Of a DNA stretch of 39,834 bases, positions 25,795 to 33,362 are shown piece after piece; position 1 is the first letter of the stretch; each line of letters begins with the position of its first letter. This DNA is from an uncultured Clostridia bacterium. GTDB lineage: Bacteria; Bacillota; Clostridia; TANB77; CAG-508. Below the pieces are notes generated by a model, which worked only from the letters and a program-made list of their open reading frames with translations, was not told the origin of the DNA and ran no database searches. Made by a program: the position numbers and the translations under genes. The DNA lies in NCBI GenBank assembly GCA_944393125.1, contig CALXZB010000012.1, forward strand, positions 1 through 39,834. Direction: 5' to 3'.

Positions 25795-26616
25795 ATGAAA
25801 AAATTTGCAAATATAACAATAATAATTGCCTTAATTGTAATAGTAGTGCTAATAGGAGGAATTATATATGGCTATTATGAAAAAGCAACTTTAGAAGTTA
25901 AAAATCCAATAGTAACAATGGAAGTAAAAGACTTTGGAACAATTAAACTTGAATTATACCCAGAAATGGCACCAGAAACAGTAGCTAATTTTGTGGCTTT
26001 AGCACAAAATGGATTTTATGATGGCTTAAAATTCCATAGAGTTGTTGAAGGATTTATGATTCAAGGAGGAGACCCAAATGGTGATGGAACAGGAGCTCCC
26101 AAATTAAGTGATTTAGGAATAGAAGTAAGTGAAGATGAAGATGGAGAATATTGCATAACAGGAGAATTTTTAGCTAATAAATATGAAAAAAATACATTAA
26201 AACATGAAGAAGGAGTTATATCAATGGCTAGATCAGATTATACTCAAACATATTCTTCAACTTTAACAACAGAAAGTTATAATTCAGCAGGTTCACAATT
26301 TTTTATAATGACAGAAGATAATAATTCTTTAGATGGCTATTATGCTGCTTTTGGAAAAGTCATAGAAGGTATGGATGTTGTTCATAATATAGAAAAGGTT
26401 GAAGTTAAAGTGGCTGATGATGAAGATTCAGAAGAGGAGACAGAAGAAAGCACAGAAGAACAAGAAAAAAGTACACCTGTTAATGATGTAATAATTTCAA
26501 AGGTTACAGTTGAAACACATGGAGTAGATTATGGATTACCTGAAAGATTAGAACCATGGAGTTATGCTCAATGGATATATGAAACTTATGGAATTAATAT
26601 AAACACAACAGAATAA
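25795..26616 (+). CDS. Membrane-anchored peptidyl-prolyl isomerase (cyclophilin type)
   Basis: A cyclophilin that speeds proline cis-trans isomerisation, here probably outside the membrane. The protein has 273 residues. A hydrophobic segment at about 6-28 has no lipobox Cys. The cyclophilin core includes APETVANFVALAQ, FYDGLKFHRVVEGFMIQGG (catalytic Arg in FHRV), NSAGSQFFIMT and AAFGKVIEGMDV. An insert of about 45 residues lies between GDPNGDG and GVISMARS. An acidic low-complexity stretch at about 205-222 (Glu/Asp/Thr) precedes the last strand. It lies 15 nt after disA in the same direction. Confidence 0.9.
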   Translation: MKKFANITIIIALIVIVVLIGGIIYGYYEKATLEVKNPIVTMEVKDFGTIKLELYPEMAPETVANFVALAQNGFYDGLKFHRVVEGFMIQGGDPNGDGTGAPKLSDLGIEVSEDEDGEYCITGEFLANKYEKNTLKHEEGVISMARSDYTQTYSSTLTTESYNSAGSQFFIMTEDNNSLDGYYAAFGKVIEGMDVVHNIEKVEVKVADDEDSEEETEESTEEQEKSTPVNDVIISKVTVETHGVDYGLPERLEPWSYAQWIYETYGININTTE

Positions 26617-26632
26617 AATGTATAAGAACAAT

Positions 26633-26667
26633 AAAAAAACCCCAATTATATTTGGGGGATTTTTTTA
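26633..26667. terminator. Bidirectional terminator between the cyclophilin gene and rpsT
   Basis: A GC-rich stem, accccaa with tttgggg, has long A and T runs on both sides and separates two convergent genes. Confidence 0.92.
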
Positions 26668-26674
26668 TGTTAAA

Positions 26675-26941
26675 TTAAGCCATAGCAGCATTTAATTTTT
26701 TTGATAAGCTAGCTTTTTTTCTAGAAGCAGTATTTTTAACAATTACACCTTTTGTGCAAGCTTGATCAATTTTCTTTGTAGCTTCAGACATTAAAACTTT
26801 AGCTTCTTCTAAATTTCCAGCAGAAATAGCTTCTTCAAACTTTTTAACAGCTGATTTATATCCTGTTTTAATCATATTATTTGTTTGTGTTTTCTTTTCA
26901 ATAATTTTAACTCTTTTTTTAGCTGATTTAATATTTGGCAT
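26675..26941 (-). CDS. rpsT: 30S ribosomal protein S20
   Basis: S20 is a primary 16S rRNA-binding protein of the small subunit. At 88 residues it has the standard length. It is very basic, all-helical, and starts MPNIKSAKKR. The central K..NN..K..Y..AVKKFEEAI pattern and the NTASRKKASLSKKLN tail are typical. The AGGAGGTG SD lies 8 nt before the ATG. The promoter at 26986-27014 gives a leader of about 40 nt. Confidence 0.97.
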   Translation of the reverse strand: MPNIKSAKKRVKIIEKKTQTNNMIKTGYKSAVKKFEEAISAGNLEEAKVLMSEATKKIDQACTKGVIVKNTASRKKASLSKKLNAAMA

Positions 26942-26985
26942 GTATGATGCACCTCCTCTTAGTAAAATAAACTATAACGGATACT

Positions 26986-27014
26986 ATTATAACACACAAA
27001 AAATCTTTTGGCAA
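26986..27014 (-). promoter_or_regulatory. Sigma-A promoter of rpsT
   Basis: The minus strand reads TTGCCA (27009-27014), 17 nt, then TATAAT (26986-26991). This suits a highly expressed ribosomal gene. Confidence 0.82.
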
Positions 27015-27095
27015 GAGCAAATGAGACTTTTTTCAAAAAACTAATTAAAACTAATTAAAATAACAAAAAACCAGTATTTTAAAGTAATGAAACTA

Positions 27096-27124
27096 TTGAT
27101 ATTTTTTATGTTATATAGTAAAAT
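27096..27124 (+). promoter_or_regulatory. Sigma-A promoter of the rpiB-like operon
   Basis: TTGATA (27096-27101), a 17-nt spacer, and TAAAAT (27119-27124), ending 25 nt before the start codon. Confidence 0.72.
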
Positions 27125-27149
27125 ATAATCCGAAAGGAAGAGTGATAAA

Positions 27150-27596
27150 ATGATAGCAATAGGTTGTGATCATGGAGGATACAAATTAAAAGAAGAAATA
27201 AAAAAATACTTAAGTGAGAAAGAAATAAATTTTATGGATGTAGGAACTTATACAGAAGATAGAACAGACTACCCTATATATGCAGAAAAAGTAGCAAAGA
27301 AAATACAAAATAAAGAATGTGAAAATGCAATTCTTTTATGCAGGTCAGGGGCTGGGATGACAATAGTAGCAAATAAATTTAAAGGAATAAGAGCTGCTAA
27401 TATACATAATGAGGAAGAAGCTAAATTTGCAAAGGCAGATGATGATATAAATGTAATAGCTCTTGGAGCAGACTATTTAACAGTAAATCAAGCCATTTGT
27501 ATAATAAGAAATTGGTTAGGAACAGAGTTTAAAGGTGGAAAATATAAAGAGAGATTAGATATGATTTCAAAAATAGAAAAAGAAAATATGAAATAA
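27150..27596 (+). CDS. RpiB/LacA/LacB-family sugar-phosphate isomerase, divergent active site
   Basis: A 148-residue protein of the RpiB/LacAB fold, whose members interconvert ribose-5-P and ribulose-5-P, allose-6-P, or galactose-6-P. Substrate contacts Asp7-His8 (GCDHGG) and Cys64 are present. The catalytic loop reads CRSGAGM where RpiB has CGTGIGM. The HNDAN segment holding the ring-opening His of RpiB reads DDDIN (residues 97-101). The C-terminal NWLGTEFKGGKYKERLDMI is typical of the family. These changes leave the substrate uncertain, so I do not assign rpiB. The SD GAAAGGAAG is upstream. It heads a run of genes with tagO-like, hslO and ppaC. Confidence 0.8.
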   Translation: MIAIGCDHGGYKLKEEIKKYLSEKEINFMDVGTYTEDRTDYPIYAEKVAKKIQNKECENAILLCRSGAGMTIVANKFKGIRAANIHNEEEAKFAKADDDINVIALGADYLTVNQAICIIRNWLGTEFKGGKYKERLDMISKIEKENMK

Positions 27597-27610
27597 TGGA
27601 GGCCATGTAA

Positions 27611-28717
27611 ATGTGGGGAAATATAGCAATAGCATTTATATTAGCATTTATAATAACATTTATGACAACACCTTATACAATAAAATTAGCTAACAAAATT
27701 GGAGCGATAGATGTTCCAAAAGATAAAAGAAGAATGCATACTAAAAAAATGCCTAAATTTGGTGGTCCTGCAGTAATACTTGGACTTTTAGTATCAATGG
27801 TATATTTAATAACAGTAATGAGTATTGAGGGAAGCATAAATCTATTTACAGAACAAGAATATGGGAAAAAACTATTTGGGGTATTTTTAGGAATAGTAAT
27901 AATAACTATAACAGGAATTTTAGATGACACAAAAACATTAAAGTGGTGGCAACAACTTATAGGACAAGTTAGTGCTGCAATTGTTGTTGTTTTATTTGGG
28001 GTGAAAATAGAACATTTAAATATTCCATTTTTATATAAAGTAGGTTTAAGTGAAGCTTTTTCTAATATTCTTACAATTATCTGGATAGTTGGAATAATAA
28101 ATGCAATAAACTTAATTGACGGATTAGATGGATTATCATCTGGAATAGCGTTAATATCAAGTATATCATTAATGATTATATTTTTAATGAATGATTCACC
28201 AATGATTGCAACAATAATAGTGACAGCAATGAGTGGCGCTTTAGTAGGATTTTTACCATATAACTTTTCTCCTGCAAAAACTTTTATTGGAGATACAGGG
28301 TCAAACTTTTTAGGTTTTATATTAGCTGTAGTATCAATATTAGGGGTAGCAAAAACTTATACTGTAGCAGTAATCATATTGCCAGTTATAGTTTTAGGAT
28401 TACCTATATTTGATGTAATATTTGCAATAGTTAGAAGAATAGCAAAAGGAAAATCAATAAAAGCAGTATTTGAACCAGATAAAGGGCATTTACACCATAG
28501 ACTAGTTGAAAAAGGTTTCACTCAAAAACAAGCTGTATTAATATTATATGGTTTAAGCGCTTCACTAGGAATGTTTGCAATAATATTGCTTGATAGTGGA
28601 ATTTGGAAAGCATTATCATTTTTATTAATGATAATTGCAGCAGTAGCAATTGGATATAGAAATTTTATAAAGGAAAAAGATGAAGAAACAAAACAAATAG
28701 AAGAAACAAAAGAATAA
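27611..28717 (+). CDS. MraY-family phosphosugar transferase (TagO/WecA-like)
   Basis: A membrane enzyme that transfers a sugar-1-phosphate, typically GlcNAc-1-P, from its UDP form to undecaprenyl phosphate. That step starts teichoic acid or other wall-polysaccharide synthesis. It has 368 residues and about ten membrane segments. Signatures are GILDDTKTLKWWQQL (aspartate-rich motif), NAINLIDGLDGLSSG, FIGDTGSNFLG and GHLHHRLVEKGF (His motif). The GLDGL and HHRL motifs fit the WecA/TagO branch rather than MraY itself. The SD GGAGG is upstream. It may supply the lipid-linked primer for the glycosyltransferases at 30.8-35.4 kb; this link is inference from distance only. Confidence 0.9.
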   Translation: MWGNIAIAFILAFIITFMTTPYTIKLANKIGAIDVPKDKRRMHTKKMPKFGGPAVILGLLVSMVYLITVMSIEGSINLFTEQEYGKKLFGVFLGIVIITITGILDDTKTLKWWQQLIGQVSAAIVVVLFGVKIEHLNIPFLYKVGLSEAFSNILTIIWIVGIINAINLIDGLDGLSSGIALISSISLMIIFLMNDSPMIATIIVTAMSGALVGFLPYNFSPAKTFIGDTGSNFLGFILAVVSILGVAKTYTVAVIILPVIVLGLPIFDVIFAIVRRIAKGKSIKAVFEPDKGHLHHRLVEKGFTQKQAVLILYGLSASLGMFAIILLDSGIWKALSFLLMIIAAVAIGYRNFIKEKDEETKQIEETKE

Positions 28718-28775
28718 AATGATTTTAAAATAAGAAACTAGCAAAATATAAAAAATAGATATGAGGTGAAAAATA

Positions 28776-29657
28776 GTGAAAGACCAAATAATAAGATTTT
28801 TAGCATATAATGGAAAAATATCTGTAATATGTGCAAAAACTACAAATTTAGTAGAAAAGTCAAGAGAGTTGCATGACTTAAGTCCTTTGGCAACAGCTGT
28901 AATGGGAAGAGTTTTAACAATAACAGCATTAATAGGATGTGAAATGAAAAGCCCAAAAGATAGAATGACAATACAGATAAAAGGAAATGGACCAATTGGA
29001 AAAATTGTAGCAGTTGCAAATAATATACCACAAGTAAAAGCATATCTACAAGAACCACAAATAGAGTTACCATTAAATGAATTTGGAAAGCTAGATGTAG
29101 GAGGAGCAGTTGGAGACAAAGGATTTATAAATGTTATAAAAGATATTGGGCTAAAAGAACCATATATAGGAATAAGTCCATTAGTTTCTGGTGAAATAGC
29201 AGAAGATTTTGCAAATTATTTCCAAATATCAGATCAAAAACAAACTGCAGTTGCATTAGGTGTACTAGTAGATAAAAATGGTGTACGTTCAAGTGGAGGA
29301 TATATTATTTCTCCAATGCCAGATGCAACAGAGGAAGAAATATCAAACATAGAACAAGCCATATTTAAAGCAGGAGCAATTTCAAAAATGTTAGATAATA
29401 ATTTAACTCTTGAAGAAATTGCTAAAAAGATTACTGGTGATGAAAATGTGCAAGTAGTAGATGATTCAATAGAACCAGTATATGAATGTGGATGTAATAA
29501 AGAAAAATTTGCAGAAGGATTAGCGACATTAGGAAAAAAGCAACTTACGGAATTAATTGAAGAAGATGAAAAAGCAGAAATTCAATGTCAATTTTGTAAT
29601 AAAAAATATAATTTTAATAAAAATGAACTTATAGAAATTTTAGAAAGAGGTAAATAG
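28776..29657 (+). CDS. hslO: Hsp33 redox-regulated chaperone
   Basis: Hsp33 is a cytoplasmic holdase switched on by oxidative unfolding. The protein has 293 residues, starting with GTG behind the SD GAGGTG. The N-terminal domain contains RELHDLSPLATAVMGR. The C-terminal zinc centre has four cysteines, Cys238 and Cys240 (CGC) and Cys271 and Cys274 (CQFC), so the redox switch is intact. Its stop is followed after 1 nt by the ppaC ATG, so the two are co-expressed. Confidence 0.96.
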   Translation: MKDQIIRFLAYNGKISVICAKTTNLVEKSRELHDLSPLATAVMGRVLTITALIGCEMKSPKDRMTIQIKGNGPIGKIVAVANNIPQVKAYLQEPQIELPLNEFGKLDVGGAVGDKGFINVIKDIGLKEPYIGISPLVSGEIAEDFANYFQISDQKQTAVALGVLVDKNGVRSSGGYIISPMPDATEEEISNIEQAIFKAGAISKMLDNNLTLEEIAKKITGDENVQVVDDSIEPVYECGCNKEKFAEGLATLGKKQLTELIEEDEKAEIQCQFCNKKYNFNKNELIEILERGK

Positions 29658-29658
29658 T

Positions 29659-30576
29659 ATGGAAAAAATAATAGTTTTTGGACACAAAAATCCTGATACA
29701 GATTCAATCTGTTCAAGCCTAGTAATGGCAAATTTACAAACAAAATTAAGAAGAGAAGAAGTAATTGCATGTAGATTAGGAGAAATAAACGAAGAAACAA
29801 AATATGCTTTAGAATATTTTGGAGTTCAAGCTCCTAAATTTATAGAAAAAATAGAAGAAAATCAAACTGTAATGTTAGTAGATCATAATGAATTCTCACA
29901 ATCAGTAGAAGGAATTGAAAAAGCAAAAATTGATACAGTAGTAGATCATCATAGAATAAATAATTTTCAGACAGCAGAACCTTTATTTTACTATGCACAA
30001 CCAGTAGGATGTACAGCAACATTATTATTTGAACTATATAAGTTAAATAATTTAGAAGTAGAACCTAAAATTGCAGGATTAATGTTAAGTGCAATAATTT
30101 CTGATACATTGTTATTAAAATCACCTACAACTACTGAAAAAGATAAAAAATCAGTAGAAGAACTTGCACAAATAGCAAATGTGGACAAAGATGTTTATGG
30201 TTTAGAATTATTAAAAGCAGGAACTAATTTAGATAAATATACTGAAGCAGAATTAATAAAATTAGATGCTAAAAAAGTAGAAAAAGAAAACATTAAATAT
30301 GTAATAGCACAAGTTAATACTGTAAGCATTGCAGATGTATTAAAGAGAAAAACAAGACTTGAAGAAGAAATTAATAATGAAATAAAAAAAGAAGGATTAA
30401 ACTTATTTGTTTTTGTTATAACAGATATAGTAAATAGTAATTCAGAAGCAATAGTACTAGGGGATAGAACTGATGCAATATCAAAAACTTATGAAATAAA
30501 AGACAATATAGTAGTTATGCCAGGTGTAGTTTCTAGAAAAAAACAGATATTACCATTAGTAGAAAAAAACATTTAG
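29659..30576 (+). CDS. ppaC: Manganese-dependent inorganic pyrophosphatase (family II)
   Basis: Hydrolyses pyrophosphate to two phosphates, pulling biosynthetic reactions forward. The protein has 305 residues and DHH-family motifs. Metal ligands are visible at His9, Asp13 and Asp15 (GHKNPDTDS), Asp75 (VDHNE) and His97-His98 (VVDHHR). The C-terminal DHHA2 domain ends with SRKKQ, the substrate-binding motif. No CBS regulatory insert is present. Start and the upstream hslO stop are separated by one base. Confidence 0.96.
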   Translation: MEKIIVFGHKNPDTDSICSSLVMANLQTKLRREEVIACRLGEINEETKYALEYFGVQAPKFIEKIEENQTVMLVDHNEFSQSVEGIEKAKIDTVVDHHRINNFQTAEPLFYYAQPVGCTATLLFELYKLNNLEVEPKIAGLMLSAIISDTLLLKSPTTTEKDKKSVEELAQIANVDKDVYGLELLKAGTNLDKYTEAELIKLDAKKVEKENIKYVIAQVNTVSIADVLKRKTRLEEEINNEIKKEGLNLFVFVITDIVNSNSEAIVLGDRTDAISKTYEIKDNIVVMPGVVSRKKQILPLVEKNI

Positions 30577-30585
30577 ACAAATTAA

Positions 30586-30627
30586 TACACATTTATATTA
30601 GTAATTAATACAAATGTGTAATTTTAT
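30586..30627 (+). terminator. Terminator after ppaC
   Basis: A 12-bp stem (tacacatttata with tacaaatgtgta, one wobble), followed by the tail attttatt. The tail is modest. Confidence 0.7.
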
Positions 30628-30659
30628 TGACACGGAAAGCAAAAATGTAAACGCAAAAT

Positions 30660-30688
30660 TTGACGATTTTATAAAAAAATGATATAAT
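30660..30688 (+). promoter_or_regulatory. Sigma-A promoter of the first glycosyltransferase
   Basis: TTGACG (30660-30665), a 17-nt spacer, and TATAAT (30683-30688) with TG upstream of the -10. The leader is about 75 nt. Confidence 0.8.
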
Positions 30689-30729
30689 ATTATTGCGTGT
30701 ATAGACGGGGAAAAAGTTTTATAATAGTG

Positions 30730-30770
30730 AAAGGAGAAGTGTCGCAAATTTTGCGATACGTAATGATATG
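30730..30770 (+). promoter_or_regulatory. SD separated from its start codon by a hairpin
   Basis: The only good SD is AAAGGAG (30730-30736), 31 nt before the ATG at 30768. Between them lies a 9-bp stem with one wobble, gtgtcgcaa (30739-30747) with ttgcgatac (30751-30759), and a 3-nt loop. If the hairpin forms, the effective spacing becomes about 10 nt. No in-frame ATG, GTG or TTG lies closer to the SD. Confidence 0.6.
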
Positions 30771-31634
30771 GTAGCAAAATATAGATTTTCTGTAATAATA
30801 AGTGCATATAATGTAGAAGCATATATAGAAAGAGCAATAAATAGTGTTTTAAAACAAGATTTTAAAGATTATGAATTAATTGTTGTAGAAGATAAATCAA
30901 CAGATAATACACTATCAAATATAATAAAATATGAAGGAAAAATAAAATTAATAAAAAACGAAACAAATAGAGGATTAGGTGCAGTTAGAAATATAGGAAT
31001 TGAAAATGCAGAAGGAGAATATATAGTTCATTTAGATGGAGATGATACATTATATAATGATTCAACTTTAAAAGATATTGACAGATTAATTGGAGAAAAC
31101 AAACCTGACATTATATTCTTTGGATTTCAAGAAATAAATGGAAATAATAGATTAAGAGTAGCAACAAAGGAAAATTCAACAAAAGAAGCTAGATTAATTT
31201 GTGATGCAACTTTTTCAGTTCCAAGTAAGTGTTGGAGAAGAGATTTTTTGATTGAAAAAGATATAAAATTTATTGAGAACATATATTATGAAGACATGAT
31301 ATATTCTATGAAAGCAGTTACACTTTCTAACGAAACAATGTATGGAGAATTTCCTATATTTAATTATTATAAAAATAGAGGAGGAAGCATAATGACAGTT
31401 CCATCAATTCGTAGATGTACAGATATGTACAAAATGTTAGCTTGTTTGATGGAAGTTTATGAAGAAGCTCCAGAAAATTTGAAACCATATGTGTTAAGCT
31501 TCATTATAAATGAAACTAAAAGTATACCAGTAAAATTAAAAGGAATTTTAAATGCAATTAAGAATAATGAAAATTCACCTATTTTTCCTAAAAGACAATA
31601 CAAATTTATAGACTTAGATTCAATTGAAGATTAA
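30768..31634 (+). CDS. Family 2 glycosyltransferase
   Basis: A 288-residue GT-A fold transferase for cell-surface glycan. The N-terminal nucleotide-binding strand is FSVIISAYNVEAYIERAINSVL, with VVEDKSTDNT near residue 42. The metal and sugar-nucleotide motif is LDGDD near residue 89. The C-terminal half holds YEDMIYSMKAV, matching the acceptor-side acidic motif. There is no transmembrane segment. The start is supported by the family N terminus, although its SD is unusually placed. It has its own promoter and terminator. Donor and acceptor are unknown. Confidence 0.9.
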   Translation: MVAKYRFSVIISAYNVEAYIERAINSVLKQDFKDYELIVVEDKSTDNTLSNIIKYEGKIKLIKNETNRGLGAVRNIGIENAEGEYIVHLDGDDTLYNDSTLKDIDRLIGENKPDIIFFGFQEINGNNRLRVATKENSTKEARLICDATFSVPSKCWRRDFLIEKDIKFIENIYYEDMIYSMKAVTLSNETMYGEFPIFNYYKNRGGSIMTVPSIRRCTDMYKMLACLMEVYEEAPENLKPYVLSFIINETKSIPVKLKGILNAIKNNENSPIFPKRQYKFIDLDSIED

Positions 31635-31642
31635 TTTAAACG

Positions 31643-31680
31643 AAAAAATAATAGTTAAAATAAAACTATTATTTTTTGTG
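31643..31680 (+). terminator. Terminator after the first glycosyltransferase
   Basis: A 14-bp stem, aaaaaataatagtt with aactattatttttt, AT-rich, with the T run in its 3' arm. Confidence 0.8.
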
Positions 31681-31703
31681 TATAAAAGTAAAAAATAAAT
31701 ATA

Positions 31704-31732
31704 TTGAAATTATGTAAATTATTTGATATAAT
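31704..31732 (+). promoter_or_regulatory. Sigma-A promoter of the pyruvyl transferase operon
   Basis: TTGAAA (31704-31709), a 17-nt spacer, and TATAAT (31727-31732) with TG before it. Confidence 0.8.
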
Positions 31733-31786
31733 AATTTAGTAAAAGATATTGTAATGAAAGTAATAATATATGAACAAGGGGGTTAT

Positions 31787-32737
31787 ATGAAAAAAGCAGT
31801 ATTAATAGGAGTTCCACATCACAATAACTTAGGAGATCATGCAATAACAATTGCAGAAAGAAAATATTTAAAGGATAATTTTAAAGAATATAAATACTAT
31901 GAAATATCAGAAGAAACATTAGAAACATGTATAGAAAAAGTGAAAAATGTAATTGATGAAGAAGATATATTATTTTTACATGGAGGCGGAAACTTAGGTG
32001 ATGAATATTTGTATGTAGAAGAAGGCAGAAGAAAAGTAATACAATTATTTCCAAACAATAGAATAGTTTTTTTACCACAAACAATGTACTTCAGTGACAC
32101 AAAAAGAGGAAAAGAAGAATTAGAAAAGAGTAAAAAAATATATTCACAGCATAATAAATTATTAATTATAGCAAGAGAAGATGTTTCTTATAAGAGGATG
32201 AAAGAAGAATTTAAAAACAATAAAATAATTAAAACACCAGATATAGTAACATATTTAGACAAAAGTGATAAAACAAAACAAAATAGAGAAGGCTTATTAA
32301 TGATTTTGAGAAATGATGTTGAATCAAATTTGAGTAAGGAACAAATTGATAAAATATGTTTAATGTCAAAAAAATATTTTTCTAAAATAGAAATAAATGA
32401 CACAGCAAAAGGAAATGGAATATCTGAAAAAAATAGAGATGCAAAAATAGAAGAAATGCTAAATAAATATAGAAAAGCTCAGTTAGTAATTACAGATAGA
32501 TTACATGGAATGATATTTGCTGCAATTACAAGTACTCCATGTATAGCTTTAGGAAACTATAATCATAAAATCAAAGCTTGTAGTAAAACTTTAGAACATT
32601 TAGGATATATTCAATATATAGAAGATATTGACAAAATAGAGGAACAAATAAAGTACTTAATATCTGTAAATTTTGATAAATATAGCAATGAATTTGCAAC
32701 TGAACAATTAAAACAAATATTAGAAGAGGTTTTTTAG
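31787..32737 (+). CDS. Polysaccharide pyruvyl transferase family protein
   Basis: Members of this family move pyruvate from phosphoenolpyruvate onto sugars of surface polysaccharides (CsaB- and EpsI-like). The protein has 316 residues from this start. The family hallmarks are VPHHNNLGDHAI near residue 10-20, LHGGGNLGDEY in the first third, and VITDRLHGMIFAAITSTPCIAL near residue 235-258. The upstream ATG at 31754 is rejected: the ATG at 31787 has AAGGGGG 4 nt upstream, and MKKAVLIG is the natural strand start. The gene ends 1 nt before the histidine phosphatase start. The acceptor sugar is unknown. Confidence 0.88.
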   Translation: MKKAVLIGVPHHNNLGDHAITIAERKYLKDNFKEYKYYEISEETLETCIEKVKNVIDEEDILFLHGGGNLGDEYLYVEEGRRKVIQLFPNNRIVFLPQTMYFSDTKRGKEELEKSKKIYSQHNKLLIIAREDVSYKRMKEEFKNNKIIKTPDIVTYLDKSDKTKQNREGLLMILRNDVESNLSKEQIDKICLMSKKYFSKIEINDTAKGNGISEKNRDAKIEEMLNKYRKAQLVITDRLHGMIFAAITSTPCIALGNYNHKIKACSKTLEHLGYIQYIEDIDKIEEQIKYLISVNFDKYSNEFATEQLKQILEEVF

Positions 32738-32738
32738 T

Positions 32739-33362
32739 ATGAAAAGTAAAATATTTATAGTTAGACACACAGAAACTGTGGGAAATGTAGAAAAAAGATT
32801 AACAGGAAGACAAGATTACGAAATAACAAATAGAGGAAAAATATTGGTTGATGAGTTAACAGACCATTTTAAAAATATCAAATTTGATAGAATTTATGCA
32901 AGTACATCACAAAGAACAGTTAAGACTGTAGAGAAATTAGCCGAGTTAAATGGAATAAGTGTAGAAGAAAAAGAAGAACTATGTGAAATGTATTTTGGAA
33001 TATATGATGGATGGAAATGGGAAGAAGTGGATAGTGTAAATCCTCAAGTAAAGTTGAATCAAAATAAAACTAATGAAATTTTAGGAATTCCAAATCAAGA
33101 AAACACTGACGATGTTGCGAATAGAATATATGAATGTATCTTGAATCTTGCCCGACAAAATGAAGGAAAAACAATATTAATATGTTCACATGGGGTAGCA
33201 ATAGAAGCTTTTTTAAGAAAAATTGCAGGAGTTCCATTCAGATATGAAAAGGAAAAGTTTTGCCAGCATAATGTAGCAATAAATGAATTAGAATTTGAAA
33301 ATGATGAATTTTATATAATACAACTGGCAAATACTAGATATTTACAAGGAGAGGAAAGATAA
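32739..33362 (+). CDS. Histidine phosphatase family protein
   Basis: A 207-residue protein of the phosphoglycerate-mutase-like superfamily. The catalytic RHTET block places phospho-His10 behind Arg9. Other core residues are in GRQDYEITNRG, YASTSQRTVKT (second Arg) and ICSHGVAIEAF (second His). The acidic ELCEMYFGIYDG loop fits a small-molecule phosphatase rather than glycolytic PGM. It is packed between a pyruvyl transferase (1-nt gap) and a glycosyltransferase (ATG overlaps its stop). A role on a sugar phosphate or nucleotide-sugar intermediate is inferred from this setting only. Confidence 0.88.
   Translation: MKSKIFIVRHTETVGNVEKRLTGRQDYEITNRGKILVDELTDHFKNIKFDRIYASTSQRTVKTVEKLAELNGISVEEKEELCEMYFGIYDGWKWEEVDSVNPQVKLNQNKTNEILGIPNQENTDDVANRIYECILNLARQNEGKTILICSHGVAIEAFLRKIAGVPFRYEKEKFCQHNVAINELEFENDEFYIIQLANTRYLQGEER

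Noticed and set aside
30719..30724. Second TATAAT in the glycosyltransferase leader
   Set aside because: The nearest -35-like TTGCGT is 21 nt away, too far; the promoter at 30660-30688 is much better.
30739..30774. Possible 11-codon leader peptide starting GTG between the SD and the glycosyltransferase
   Set aside because: The GTG is only 2 nt from the SD, too close for normal initiation, and the codons simply spell the hairpin. Kept only as an alternative to the looped-out spacing idea.
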